From positions 1,364,001 to 1,428,000 of the forward strand of contig CAXXHC010000001.1 of NCBI GenBank assembly GCA_963663525.2: a stretch of DNA of 64,000 nt, in the 5' to 3' direction. Positions 1-6,674 of this stretch are shown in pieces. The position numbers were made by a program, and so were the translations under genes. Position 1 is the first letter of the stretch. Each line of letters starts with the position of its first letter. The DNA comes from G963663525 sp963663525 (GTDB taxonomy: Bacteria > Myxococcota_A > SURF-8 > G963663525). The notes below the pieces were generated by a model that saw only the letters and a program-made list of their open reading frames with translations, was not told the DNA's origin and did no database searches.

Positions 1-231
1 AACGACATCATCCGCATCCTGATCGCCTTTCCCGGCAGCACTGTTTCCAACATCTGCAAACTGGAACCTTGGGAACGAAATGCCATGTCAAAAGCTGTGG
101 GGAGGTCCGTTCCCAGACCCAACCAACCTCAAAGCCAGATTCACAACCCGGTTTCCACGCCAATGCCCACCAGGGAGTTTCAGGAAACCTTCAACTTCAC
201 AGGTACGACCGGAAAGGACACACCATCATGA
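1..231 (+). CDS. 3' end of an upstream gene, function unknown
   Basis: Frame 1 is open from the first base to the TGA at 229-231 and encodes the last 76 residues of a protein that begins outside the window. The stop overlaps the ATG of the next gene as ATGA, the coupling seen throughout this phage, which supports it being real. The C-terminal 50 residues are rich in Pro, Ser and Thr and look like a flexible tail. I recognise no family. The longer nuclease reading frame that starts at 69 overlaps it and is less likely to be used. Confidence 0.55.
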   Translation, partial: NDIIRILIAFPGSTVSNICKLEPWERNAMSKAVGRSVPRPNQPQSQIHNPVSTPMPTREFQETFNFTGTTGKDTPS

Positions 232-566
232 GCGGACGAAGATCGAGAAGCAAAGGACACAACTGGGAGCGGGAAGTGGCCCGTCGTTTTCGTGAAATCT
301 GTCCCGGCGACGATATCCGCCGTGGACTTCAATATCGCGACGGTGCCGATTGTCCCGATGTCACCTCGGCTCTGTTCTGGATCGAGGCCAAACGAGGAAA
401 ACGCACCAACATCAAAGCGGCGCTGAAACAGGCCGAAGAAGCCCAACCGAAAGGGAAATGGATTCTGGCCGTCACGAAGGACGACCGGGAACCTGCAGTG
501 GCCAGTATGCGCCTGGATGAGTTTCTGGAACTTCTGGAAGAGTTTTGGGAACTGAGGATGCAGTGA
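228..566 (+). CDS. PDDEXK-fold nuclease, Holliday-junction-resolvase-like
   Basis: A 112-residue protein with the layout of small phage PDDEXK nucleases: an early Glu in WEREVARRF, an Asp in CPDV and the acidic-X-Lys signature in WIEAKRGK, followed by a helix rich in Gln and Ala. Such proteins resolve branched DNA or nick during recombination and packaging. The start was set at 228 rather than 69 because the homologous core begins there, GGAAAGGA precedes it, and its ATG overlaps the stop of the upstream frame. The TGA overlaps the ATG of the next gene. The exact substrate cannot be told; a restriction-type or VRR-NUC-type role is possible. Confidence 0.65.
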   Translation: MSGRRSRSKGHNWEREVARRFREICPGDDIRRGLQYRDGADCPDVTSALFWIEAKRGKRTNIKAALKQAEEAQPKGKWILAVTKDDREPAVASMRLDEFLELLEEFWELRMQ

Positions 567-850
567 TGAAACCGAGAGATCGACGTTACGTCAACGCCAG
601 GTTCGTCTTGCCCAGGGATTTGTACATTCAAGTCCTGGAATATCTGGAAGGCAAGCTGGCCTGGTTTCCCATCGAGGATCCTGTGGATCGGGATTCCCGA
701 AACAATTACGTCAGGTTGCTTCGGGATGAAGGTCTCAGCAATAAGCAAATCGCCAAAAAACTGTGTCTCAGTGTGCGACACGTCAGACGGATTTTGAACG
801 AGTCCGCGACGAGCCTGCCTGCGGGGGACGATAAGGGCGAAAAACAGTGA
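566..850 (+). CDS. Mor/CD3324-like helix-turn-helix regulator
   Basis: A 94-residue protein. The N-terminal half (YVNARFVLPRDLYIQVLEYL) matches the pattern of CD3324-type proteins related to the Mu activator Mor. The C-terminal half is a helix-turn-helix (about residues 58-82, DEGLSNKQIAKKLCLSVRHV). In Mu, Mor and C switch on middle and late transcription, so a role as activator of the late genes to the right is a reasonable inference, not shown here. Start chosen at 566, where ATG overlaps the upstream TGA; the in-frame ATG at 545 would lie inside the nuclease gene. Confidence 0.7.
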   Translation: MKPRDRRYVNARFVLPRDLYIQVLEYLEGKLAWFPIEDPVDRDSRNNYVRLLRDEGLSNKQIAKKLCLSVRHVRRILNESATSLPAGDDKGEKQ

Positions 851-875
851 AAACCTCACAAAAGGTAGGAAGAAA

Positions 876-1496
876 ATGGCAGTGAAACGACGGAAACAGC
901 AATGCACGGCCAAAGCCAAATCCACAGGCGAGCGATGTCGGCGATGGGCCGTGAATGGAAGCAATGTGTGTCGCCTGCATGGCGCGGGTGGTGATCGTTC
1001 AAAAGCCGGTCGCCCCAAGGGACATCCTAAAACCGGTGGAGGACCACCCCCTGAAGGCAATCTAAACGCGAAAAAGCACGGAGCCTATTCGGCGCGCCTC
1101 CAGCCAGAGGAACAGCCGCGCTACGAATCCATCCGATCTCGCTACGAAGGAGGTTTCGAGAACCTCTCCGAGATCGACAAGGATTGTATTCACCGCCTGG
1201 CGATGTTCGAGGTGAAGCTGGAGACGGCTCTGGAAAGCGGAGCGGCGGGGGACGCACTGGAACCGTTGCAGCGAATGATCCACCGGGAACTGAAAGCGCT
1301 CCAGGCCACACGCGAGGCCAAGGATACGTCCATCGCCACCGGCAATTCCCCTGCCGAGGTGGTTGCCGCTTTATTCATGAAAGCACAACGGTTGGGAATC
1401 GAAAGTGACACGGTTCAGGCGCTGCCGGATCCTGACGTGATCGACGTGGATGTGGTGGAAGTGAAAAGCGAATCTGAAAAGGACGGTGGGAAATGA
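876..1496 (+). CDS. TerS-like phage protein with HGAG zinc-knuckle motif
   Basis: A 206-residue protein with an N-terminal Cys/His cluster (QCTAKAKSTGERC...CRLHGAGG), a Gly/Pro-rich linker, and a helical middle part (about residues 75-150) ending in an acidic tail. This architecture is common for phage proteins annotated as small terminase subunits or HGG-motif proteins next to packaging genes. TerS binds the packaging site and feeds DNA to TerL. TerL here is 7 kb away, past the accessory block, so the pairing is inferred. Good ribosome-binding site (AGGTAGGAAG). Alternative: a general DNA-binding phage protein. Confidence 0.5.
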   Translation: MAVKRRKQQCTAKAKSTGERCRRWAVNGSNVCRLHGAGGDRSKAGRPKGHPKTGGGPPPEGNLNAKKHGAYSARLQPEEQPRYESIRSRYEGGFENLSEIDKDCIHRLAMFEVKLETALESGAAGDALEPLQRMIHRELKALQATREAKDTSIATGNSPAEVVAALFMKAQRLGIESDTVQALPDPDVIDVDVVEVKSESEKDGGK

Positions 1497-1498
1497 GG

Positions 1499-1948
1499 TC
1501 AGGGAATCTCAACAACCTCAATGCCATCGAGACCCGAAAAGTGCTTCACGTTGATGGTGGCGATACGAGCGATTCCGTGTTCGCGCATTGTGCCGTAAAG
1601 GATGAGGTCATAAATACGAGCGGACGAGATATCCAATTTGACGGCGGCGTCAAGTGCGAAATCGATAGCCGGTTCTCCCGGCGAAACGACCAGGACGGAA
1701 GGATTTACCTTCACGCGCTCTGCGAGAGGACGAAACGTCTTGGCTTTGAGCGGACCAGACGTATAGCTGTGAGATGTAAGTGTCCTGAACGCCTCTCCAA
1801 TTACTTGCGGAGAAATGGCGAATCGCAGGTCTTCGTTTCTCCACCGCCGAACCATGGCCATCACCCGCTCGTGGTGTGGATGAGCCACATCAAGAAAGCA
1901 GACGAGGATGTTCGAATCTACGAAAAGGATTTCACCAATTCTCGTCAT
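1499..1948 (-). CDS. PIN-domain toxin (VapC-like ribonuclease)
   Basis: A 149-residue PIN protein. The acidic residues that would bind metal are visible: Asp in FVDSNILV near the N-terminus, Glu in VIGEAFRTL, Asp in IYDLILYG, and a C-terminal Asn/Asp region (TINVKHFSGLDG). PIN toxins cleave RNA and are held by a DNA-binding antitoxin. The start codon overlaps the 3' end of the antitoxin gene by 17 bp and has AAGGAGC upstream, the usual coupled arrangement. It lies antisense to the phage genes, directly after the TerS-like gene, as an accessory stabilisation or defence gene. Confidence 0.82.
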   Translation of the reverse strand: MTRIGEILFVDSNILVCFLDVAHPHHERVMAMVRRWRNEDLRFAISPQVIGEAFRTLTSHSYTSGPLKAKTFRPLAERVKVNPSVLVVSPGEPAIDFALDAAVKLDISSARIYDLILYGTMREHGIARIATINVKHFSGLDGIEVVEIP

Positions 1949-2153
1949 ACAACTGCTCCTTGGTCGGGAAGGGAACGAGAACTTTTCCGGTGTTTATGCT
2001 TCCGGCTAGCGCCATCAAATCATCCCATCCGCGACGAATTTCCTCTTCACCAGGCTGAGCTTTTCTCTCACGATCCAACTGGGCGAAAAACCGTTGCCGT
2101 TCATGTTTGGGGAGCTTGCGAACTATCTCCAATGCTTGTTCGGCGGTCATCAT
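1932..2153 (-). CDS. Antitoxin partner of the PIN toxin
   Basis: A 73-residue, highly charged protein. It has an N-terminal helix (AEQALEIVRKLPKHERQRFF), a central Asp/Ala-rich turn and an extended C-terminus ending in Trp that would wrap the toxin. Its stop lies inside the PIN gene (17-bp overlap), so translation is probably coupled. AAGGAG precedes the double ATG. No RHH or AbrB fold is obvious; it resembles DUF-type small antitoxins found with PIN proteins. It is a paralogue of the next gene upstream. Confidence 0.7.
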   Translation of the reverse strand: MMTAEQALEIVRKLPKHERQRFFAQLDRERKAQPGEEEIRRGWDDLMALAGSINTGKVLVPFPTKEQLYDENW

Positions 2154-2174
2154 CGGGCTGTCTCCTTTCGCTTT

Positions 2175-2390
2175 TCAATCGTCACCATACAGCAATTCGC
2201 TATCGGGATTGGGAATCAGGCACTCACCAAGGTCGAAGCGTCCGGCCAAGGCACGAATGCGTTCTCCACGTTTGGGAAGTGGGTTGGGTTTCTTGGAGCG
2301 GATCAATTCGTCGGCTCGGAGTTTCACTCGTTCCAGTTCCTTCTCCGGCAAATTTTCCATGGCTTTCATCAACTCTTCGGTGGTTATCAT
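2175..2390 (-). CDS. Second antitoxin-like paralogue
   Basis: A 71-residue protein with the same plan as the antitoxin at 1,932-2,153: an N-terminal TTEELMKAMENLPEKEL helix, a basic centre, and a C-terminal segment RIRALAGRFDLGECLIPNP that lines up with DLMALAGSINTGKVLVPFP of the neighbour. It is the first gene of the minus-strand trio, with a strong AAGGAGGTG site. It has no toxin of its own, so it is either a leftover of a second toxin-antitoxin pair or a duplicated regulator. Confidence 0.65.
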   Translation of the reverse strand: MITTEELMKAMENLPEKELERVKLRADELIRSKKPNPLPKRGERIRALAGRFDLGECLIPNPDSELLYGDD

Positions 2391-2413
2391 GGGTCCACCT
2401 CCTTTGCAGTTTC

Positions 2414-2442
2414 AAGATACCACGACCCGTAAACACAATCAA
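2414..2442 (-). promoter_or_regulatory. Candidate promoter of the PIN toxin-antitoxin operon
   Basis: On the minus strand TTGATT (2,437-2,442) and TATCTT (2,414-2,419) are separated by 17 bp, 24 bp upstream of the first antitoxin-like ATG. Both boxes match sigma-70 consensus at four of six positions. Confidence 0.4.
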
Positions 2443-2662
2443 TATCGAAACGAATCCAGTCACTTGGCTTCGTTTCGTGAAAAGCGCGAAAAAAACGTCG
2501 TTCAAGACGCCATCTCGATTTCTGCAAGTCCGCGAAAACTGGCGATTCAGGGTTGGCGAACATCGCGTCCAAGACGACTTCTACGCAATTTATGGTAGCA
2601 TCCGAAAGCGTTGGAATGGCAAAGGAATTGGCTCTTGCAGACGATGGCTTCCTTCTCCTGAT

Positions 2663-2700
2663 GTCAAAACGCGGACATGCAAATGCATAATGCGGACATT
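2663..2700 (+). repeat. Direct repeats left of the recombinase gene (GCGGACA iterons)
   Basis: Two copies of GCGGACA (2,671-2,677 and 2,692-2,698), 21 bp apart. The first lies in GTCAAAACGCGGACA (2,663-2,677), which recurs exactly at 4,433-4,447 beyond the recombinase catalytic region. They are in the same orientation as the copies at the 3' end of that gene, so they could be arm-type binding sites or the left boundary of a small mobile unit. Confidence 0.6.
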
Positions 2701-2772
2701 GGGAAGAACCCGTCTTTGCAAGAGGCTGATTTCCCATCTAAAATCGGTCTCGTCCGATGTCAGGAAAACCAT

Positions 2773-2957
2773 CCCGACGCCTCCAGCCCGTCGCCCGCTT
2801 GAGGAAAGCACGAGCGCCGGCCGCGTCAAGGGCAAGCTCGCTTCGCTCGTGGCTGCGCCACCCTTGACCCGACCGTCTTACTCGTGCTGGAAAAATCATG
2901 CGGGCGACGGGCGGGGATGCCTCCGGCGGGGGCTCCGATCAAGGATGAGGCGTCGGG
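2773..2957. repeat. Large nested palindrome (cruciform-forming)
   Basis: Four nested perfect inverted-repeat arms are visible: 2,773-2,783 with 2,947-2,957 (11 bp, CCCGACGCCTC/GAGGCGTCGGG), 2,786-2,798 with 2,900-2,912 (13 bp, GCCCGTCGCCCGC/GCGGGCGACGGGC), 2,807-2,814 with 2,881-2,888 (AGCACGAG/CTCGTGCT) and 2,825-2,832 with 2,861-2,868 (GTCAAGGG/CCCTTGAC). An inner GTGGC/GCCAC hairpin sits at 2,849-2,861. A single strand would fold into one long interrupted stem. It resembles folded single-strand recombination sites, but the link to the adjacent recombinase is inference; a structured RNA is the alternative. Confidence 0.8.
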
Positions 2958-2963
2958 CGGTTT

Positions 2964-2994
2964 CCGTGATGAAGGGCGCAGGCCCTCATTACGG
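2964..2994 (+). promoter_or_regulatory. Hairpin touching the recombinase ribosome-binding site
   Basis: CCGTGATGAAGGGC (2,964-2,977) can pair with GCCCTCATTACGG (2,982-2,994) apart from one bulge and one wobble pair. The right arm runs into the ACGGAGG that serves the ATG at 3,003, so the stem could limit translation of the recombinase. Confidence 0.5.
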
Positions 2995-3002
2995 AGGCGA
3001 AC

Positions 3003-4490
3003 ATGGACAAGGTTTCGAGGACGCCCATTCGGGATCAGGCGGTTCGGGATTTCATCCACACCCGGCATTCGGCGCGCACCAAGGCCAGCTACGAGGCGAT
3101 CCTGATCGAATGCTGGAAATTCATCGGCGACAAGGAATTGCCCCGAATCACGTTCAGCGACCTGGCGGCATTCAAGGACAGCCTGACTCGTCTGCATTCC
3201 AACACGGTCCACATGTACACCGTCGTGCTGCGCTGCTTTTTCAATTTCTGCGTGGAGTTGGACCTCATCGCCAAAAGCCCGGCGGCGAAGCTGAAGAGCC
3301 CCAAGGTCCAGCGACGACCCCCGGTTTTCCTGACCGAGGACGAGGCGACGCGGCTGCTCATCTCAACGAACCGCAACACGCTTTACGGCATGAGGGACTA
3401 TGCCATCCTGGCTTTGCTGCTGGGCACGGGCATCCGGCTGAACGAAATCCTTCCAGTGCGCTTGGCCGATTTCTTCGTGGACGACCACCAGGACATCTTC
3501 CTCAACATCCTGCGCGGCAAGGGAGACAAGCCGAGACGGGTGAAAGTCCCGGCGGAGGTTTTCGCCGCCGTGCAGGAATTCGCTACGGCCATTTGCAAGT
3601 ACAAGCCGCTGGAGCCGCGAGGCCTGCCGATTTGTCTGCGGCTACACGGATATCTGAACTGGGTGGAGGGCGACATCCCTATTGTACGCCTGAGCCAGCG
3701 GCATGTGCAGGAACTCATTCGCACGGCTGCGGATCGCGCTGGAATCCAGAAACAGGTGTCGCCGCATGTGCTGCGGCATACCTGCTTCACACTGGAGATG
3801 ATCAGTGGGGCGAGCATTCTGGAAATCCAGGAACAGGCGGGCCACGGCTACCTGGGCACCACGCAGAAATACCTGCATCTCGTAGACAGCATGAAGCACA
3901 ACGCCGTGAACCGCAATCCGTTGTTTCTGCGCGCCGACCCGCGCACGGAGAAGGAGGTGATCAAGCACGGCGTGGTGGAACGATTGCGCCGTCTAGGCGT
4001 GAGCGCCAAGGCCATCGAGGTGATCCGCGAGGAACTGCACCTCGGCAACCTGCGGCGGCCGGAGAAGGTCGATCCCGAACGCTGGATGCCATTGAACGAG
4101 GCTGTGGCGATGCTGAGCCACCTCGGTCGTTCGGCGCGAACCCTGATGAAGGCGATCACGGACGGCGACGTGAAAACGCTGGAGCGTGGTTTCGGGATGT
4201 GGGTGTGGCGCGCCCAGGTGCTGGAACTGCTGGAAGAGTTTATCCAGATGCGCGAGGCGGCCAGGCTGTTCGAGGTGAACGAGAAAACGATCCGCCGCTG
4301 GATCACGAGTGGGGCGCTGGCGCAAGGACAAGAGGCGCGCCGCTGGGGCGGCAAGTGGATCGTGCGTCACACGGCGGTGGCCCGCTTGCTCGGCAAAGCG
4401 CGGACAAATCCCGTGCAAAATGCGGACATCAAGTCAAAACGCGGACAGAAAAGAGGGAGAAAACCCAGTCGAAAAGCGAAGCCTCGGTAA
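3003..4490 (+). CDS. Tyrosine recombinase with C-terminal excisionase-like domains
   Basis: A 495-residue protein. Residues about 10-95 form a SAM-like core-binding domain and about 105-300 the catalytic domain, with R145 (GTGIRLNE), Lys in RGKGDK, H255-x-x-R258 (HVLRH), H281 (AGHGYL) and nucleophile Y290 (KYLHL), all intact. A roughly 190-residue extension follows, unusual for XerC/D-size enzymes. It contains two similar helix-turn-helix/wing-like segments, about 362-412 (PLNEAVAMLSHLGRSARTL) and 415-465 (MREAARLFEVNEKTIRRW), that resemble excisionase or MerR-type DNA-binding domains, then a basic tail. GGAGG precedes the ATG. Integrase and directionality factor may thus be in one polypeptide. 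Its last codons contain the GCGGACA repeats. Confidence 0.85.
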   Translation: MDKVSRTPIRDQAVRDFIHTRHSARTKASYEAILIECWKFIGDKELPRITFSDLAAFKDSLTRLHSNTVHMYTVVLRCFFNFCVELDLIAKSPAAKLKSPKVQRRPPVFLTEDEATRLLISTNRNTLYGMRDYAILALLLGTGIRLNEILPVRLADFFVDDHQDIFLNILRGKGDKPRRVKVPAEVFAAVQEFATAICKYKPLEPRGLPICLRLHGYLNWVEGDIPIVRLSQRHVQELIRTAADRAGIQKQVSPHVLRHTCFTLEMISGASILEIQEQAGHGYLGTTQKYLHLVDSMKHNAVNRNPLFLRADPRTEKEVIKHGVVERLRRLGVSAKAIEVIREELHLGNLRRPEKVDPERWMPLNEAVAMLSHLGRSARTLMKAITDGDVKTLERGFGMWVWRAQVLELLEEFIQMREAARLFEVNEKTIRRWITSGALAQGQEARRWGGKWIVRHTAVARLLGKARTNPVQNADIKSKRGQKRGRKPSRKAKPR

Positions 4491-4501
4491 AACGCGGACA
4501 T
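4395..4501 (+). repeat. GCGGACA iteron cluster at and beyond the recombinase 3' end
   Basis: Four copies of GCGGACA (4,400, 4,422, 4,441 and 4,494), each preceded by an A-rich AAAG/AAAA stretch with C or T before the core. The third is embedded in GTCAAAACGCGGACA (4,433-4,447), identical to 2,663-2,677. Spacing is 22, 19 and 53 bp. The first three are inside the coding sequence. Confidence 0.65.
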
Positions 4502-4656
4502 CAGCCACCGTTCATCAGACCCGCACGGCGCGTACATCATTTTTACCTGAACAATAAAAGCCTGCGATTACAGCAAGTTGACCCCAAGGTTCACTTGAAT
4601 TTCGCCAACTTGCTCTTGGACGATAAAAATCAACAAGCATTACAGGAGGTTATCTT

Positions 4657-4872
4657 ATGTTCTACGAAGTAAAATGTCCACATTGTTCCGGTTTGGCCGA
4701 GTGGCGGGGATGTGCATCCTGCGGCGATGATATGGGGATCCTGGTGTGCCGCAAATGTGGATTCACCATGCCGGGGATCTCGTTGGGCTCGCTCGATACC
4801 GGGACCGATTCCGGAGAGCCAAAAGCAAATGAAAATCAAGATGTTGAGGGAGATTCGTGCAAATGTTCCTAA
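4657..4872 (+). CDS. Small zinc-ribbon protein
   Basis: A 71-residue protein with three Cys pairs: CPHC near the N-terminus, CASC, and CRKC, enough for one or two zinc-ribbon knuckles, then an acidic tail ending in CKCS. A very good AGGAGG lies 8 bp before the ATG. It sits between the recombinase and the convergent RelE-like gene, overlapping the latter by 4 bp. I do not recognise a named family. Binding of nucleic acid or protein through the ribbon is inference from the fold only. Confidence 0.65.
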   Translation: MFYEVKCPHCSGLAEWRGCASCGDDMGILVCRKCGFTMPGISLGSLDTGTDSGEPKANENQDVEGDSCKCS

Positions 4873-5180
4873 ATCCCATACGCCTCATTATGGGGACCCA
4901 TTTGTACGAACTTGATCGTGGCATCAGGTCGTTCAGAGCAGTCGGAACAAAGCACAAAGACATCGTCGCCTTTCTTCCGACAGGCTTCGCAATAGAGATA
5001 TATGAGAATGAAATTCCTTTTGACGGGACACGAATAAAACCCGCGAAAATTTCCTTTGAGAGGCTCACCCATCTGGATGGGATGCTCAATGATCCGCCTC
5101 ACTTTGGCTTCGACCTGTTTTTTGATCGAGGCGTGCTTTTTCAGTGCTTTGACAAAGGCTTTTTCGAAAAGCACTTCCAT
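4869..5180 (-). CDS. RelE/ParE-superfamily toxin
   Basis: A 103-residue protein with the RelE/YafQ plan: two N-terminal helices (EVLFEKAFVKALKKHASIKKQVEAK is split by a turn), then a beta-sheet with PLKGNFRGFYSCPVKRNF and a conserved ILIYLY strand. Such toxins cut mRNA at the ribosome or poison gyrase. An inserted CEAC...CSDC pair suggests a bound metal, which is unusual. It overlaps the antitoxin stop (TGATG) and is therefore the second gene of the module. The target cannot be told from sequence. Confidence 0.75.
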   Translation of the reverse strand: MEVLFEKAFVKALKKHASIKKQVEAKVRRIIEHPIQMGEPLKGNFRGFYSCPVKRNFILIYLYCEACRKKGDDVFVLCSDCSERPDATIKFVQMGPHNEAYGI

Positions 5181-5437
5181 CAGTCGCCAAAGACCTCATC
5201 CATGGTGCTCCAGTCGGTGGAACCATCGCGGAGCCGCTTCTGGGTATCCTCCATCGCCTGGCGAAAAGCAGGGTTGGAAAGAATCATTTCTGTCGGGTCT
5301 CCCAGGGATCGCCGCTTCAAAGAAAGAATATACTGGGTAAAGATATCCGCCACGGTGGTGCGGTTTTCATCCGCGAACAGTTTGATAAACTCAATCAGGT
5401 CGGGATCGAGACTGATGTTGATTCTGGCTTTCGACAT
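5180..5437 (-). CDS. Ribbon-helix-helix antitoxin
   Basis: An 85-residue protein. The N-terminal strand KARINISLDPDLIEFIKLF and the following helices form a ribbon-helix-helix DNA-binding domain. The C-terminal half (about residues 50-85) is charged and would neutralise the RelE-like toxin encoded immediately downstream. The ATG at 5,437 was chosen because AAGGAGG lies 9 bp upstream; the TTG at 5,446 is too close to it. RHH antitoxins repress their own operon, and a fitting operator lies just upstream. Confidence 0.78.
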   Translation of the reverse strand: MSKARINISLDPDLIEFIKLFADENRTTVADIFTQYILSLKRRSLGDPTEMILSNPAFRQAMEDTQKRLRDGSTDWSTMDEVFGD

Positions 5438-5457
5438 TTCGAACAACCTCCTTTTAA

Positions 5458-5493
5458 TGTTCCTATTGTGCGCCTTGCAGGAACATAAGTCAA
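5458..5493 (-). promoter_or_regulatory. Promoter with operator of the RelE/RHH module
   Basis: On the minus strand TTGACT (5,488-5,493), 17 bp, CACAAT (5,465-5,470). The inverted repeat TGTTCCT/AGGAACA (5,458-5,464 and 5,479-5,485) covers the -10 box and spacer, as expected for autorepression by the RHH antitoxin. Confidence 0.55.
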
Positions 5494-5513
5494 GAAGTCA
5501 ACCTGGATCGTCT

Positions 5514-6398
5514 TCACAGACTCTCGATGGCGTCCTCCAGGAACTCGACGTCCGGATGGACGTAGATCCGGGTCGCCTCGATCGTTCGATGTCCCATGGC
5601 CCGGCCTACCAGGACGAGATCTTTCGTTTTGCGGTACAGCCGATTACCAAACGTATGGCGCAGCGAATGAACGGTGAGTCCTGGCCTGTTGATCCCGGCC
5701 CAGGTCAGCCAGAGTTTGAATCGGGTCTGCACTTGCCGCGTGGAAATCCTGGTGTTTCGGTTCGAAAGAAAGAGTGCCGTGGAATGGGTGTCCATGTCGG
5801 CGCGGATTCTCAGGTATTTACGCAGCCATCGTCGGAGATCGGAGTTCAGAAAGCGCGTTTCCGTCCGTCCTCCCTTGGCATGGATGGTGAGATGCTTGGT
5901 CTCCAGATCCACATCGGCGATGTCCAGGCCGACCAGCTCGGACAATCGGATCCCTGTGCCGAGCATAAGTGCTGCCATCACTCGATCTCGCTGAGCCGTC
6001 GATCCCTTCCGAGAGGCCAATTCCCGGAGAAATCGTTTGCGTTCCGGCTCGGTGAAGGCCGAGGGCGACTTTCGGGAGGCTCGTCGGATTTCCAATACCC
6101 GTGCCGGATCGCGTTCGACAACACCAGTCTGTTCCAGCCATCGCCCAAACGATTTCAATGCTGCCTTGGTTCGGTTGATGGTGACTTCGGCTTTTCGTTC
6201 CCCGGAGATCTTGAGACGAACTTCATCCGAAGCGACGAAGCGAGCCATCCTGTCCGGCGTCAGGGTATCCACCGGAATGTCTCCGATGAAGACTTGAAGC
6301 ATGTCGAGATCCCGATGGTAACCCTCGATGGTCCTTGGACTTTTTCCGTTCGCTCTCAAATGAAACGCAAAAGCTTCGATAGCTTGGGAAAGACGCAT
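5514..6398 (-). CDS. Tyrosine recombinase (XerC/D-size integrase)
   Basis: A 294-residue protein of normal XerC/D length. Core-binding domain about residues 1-100; catalytic domain about 112-290 with R151 (GTGIRLSEL), K175 (HAKGGR), H244-x-x-R247 (HSLRH), H270 (AMGHRT) and Y279 (RIYVHP). All catalytic residues are present. GGGGGAAG precedes the ATG. It is the last gene of a minus-strand group that starts at 8,045 and follows the DUF4314 gene by 3 bp. It may integrate the prophage or only the accessory block. Confidence 0.85.
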   Translation of the reverse strand: MRLSQAIEAFAFHLRANGKSPRTIEGYHRDLDMLQVFIGDIPVDTLTPDRMARFVASDEVRLKISGERKAEVTINRTKAALKSFGRWLEQTGVVERDPARVLEIRRASRKSPSAFTEPERKRFLRELASRKGSTAQRDRVMAALMLGTGIRLSELVGLDIADVDLETKHLTIHAKGGRTETRFLNSDLRRWLRKYLRIRADMDTHSTALFLSNRNTRISTRQVQTRFKLWLTWAGINRPGLTVHSLRHTFGNRLYRKTKDLVLVGRAMGHRTIEATRIYVHPDVEFLEDAIESL

Positions 6399-6401
6399 GG
6401 G

Positions 6402-6605
6402 TCACTTCCCCCGTTCGATGATTTCGAAGAGATCTACTCCAGGAACCAGAGACAGGGATCGATTCACTCCAATCCAGTCGACCTCGATTTGAGCCAAGGG
6501 GCCTTCGGTGACTTTGACTACGACACCTACCGTGCCGGATGGGATCGGATCGGGATCGTCCGGCATGGCAATCAAGCGAATGGTATCGCCTTTTTGTACG
6601 TGCAT
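6402..6605 (-). CDS. DUF4314 small protein
   Basis: A 67-residue protein matching the DUF4314 pattern: GDTIRLIAMPDDPDPIPSGT, a GVVVKV strand, IEVDWIG, and LVPGVDLFEII at the end. The fold is probably a small SH3-like barrel. The family is widespread in phages and mobile elements and has no known function. AGAGGAG precedes the ATG. It sits 3 bp upstream of the integrase gene and is probably co-transcribed with it. Confidence 0.8.
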   Translation of the reverse strand: MHVQKGDTIRLIAMPDDPDPIPSGTVGVVVKVTEGPLAQIEVDWIGVNRSLSLVPGVDLFEIIERGK

Positions 6606-6674
6606 GGCATTCTCCTCTTGGATGAAGAAACGGCCTCGGGAAACCCTACCGAGACCGTTTCGAGCGGGGATCGA

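Larger units (their letters stand above)
2391..3002. other. Gene-free 612-bp region left of the recombinase
   Basis: Between the antitoxin-like gene and the recombinase I find no convincing gene. The open frames here lack ribosome-binding sites and family resemblance. The stretch holds the candidate toxin-antitoxin promoter, two GCGGACA repeats, the nested palindrome and a leader hairpin, each listed separately. Confidence 0.6.

Noticed and set aside
2387..2737. 116-codon minus-strand frame left of the recombinase
   Set aside because: No ribosome-binding site, overlaps the iterons and the candidate promoter, and has no family resemblance.
1493..4672. 1,059-codon plus-strand frame across the PIN module and recombinase
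   Set aside because: It runs antisense to three genes with good ribosome-binding sites and out of frame with the recombinase; the translation is low-complexity and resembles nothing.
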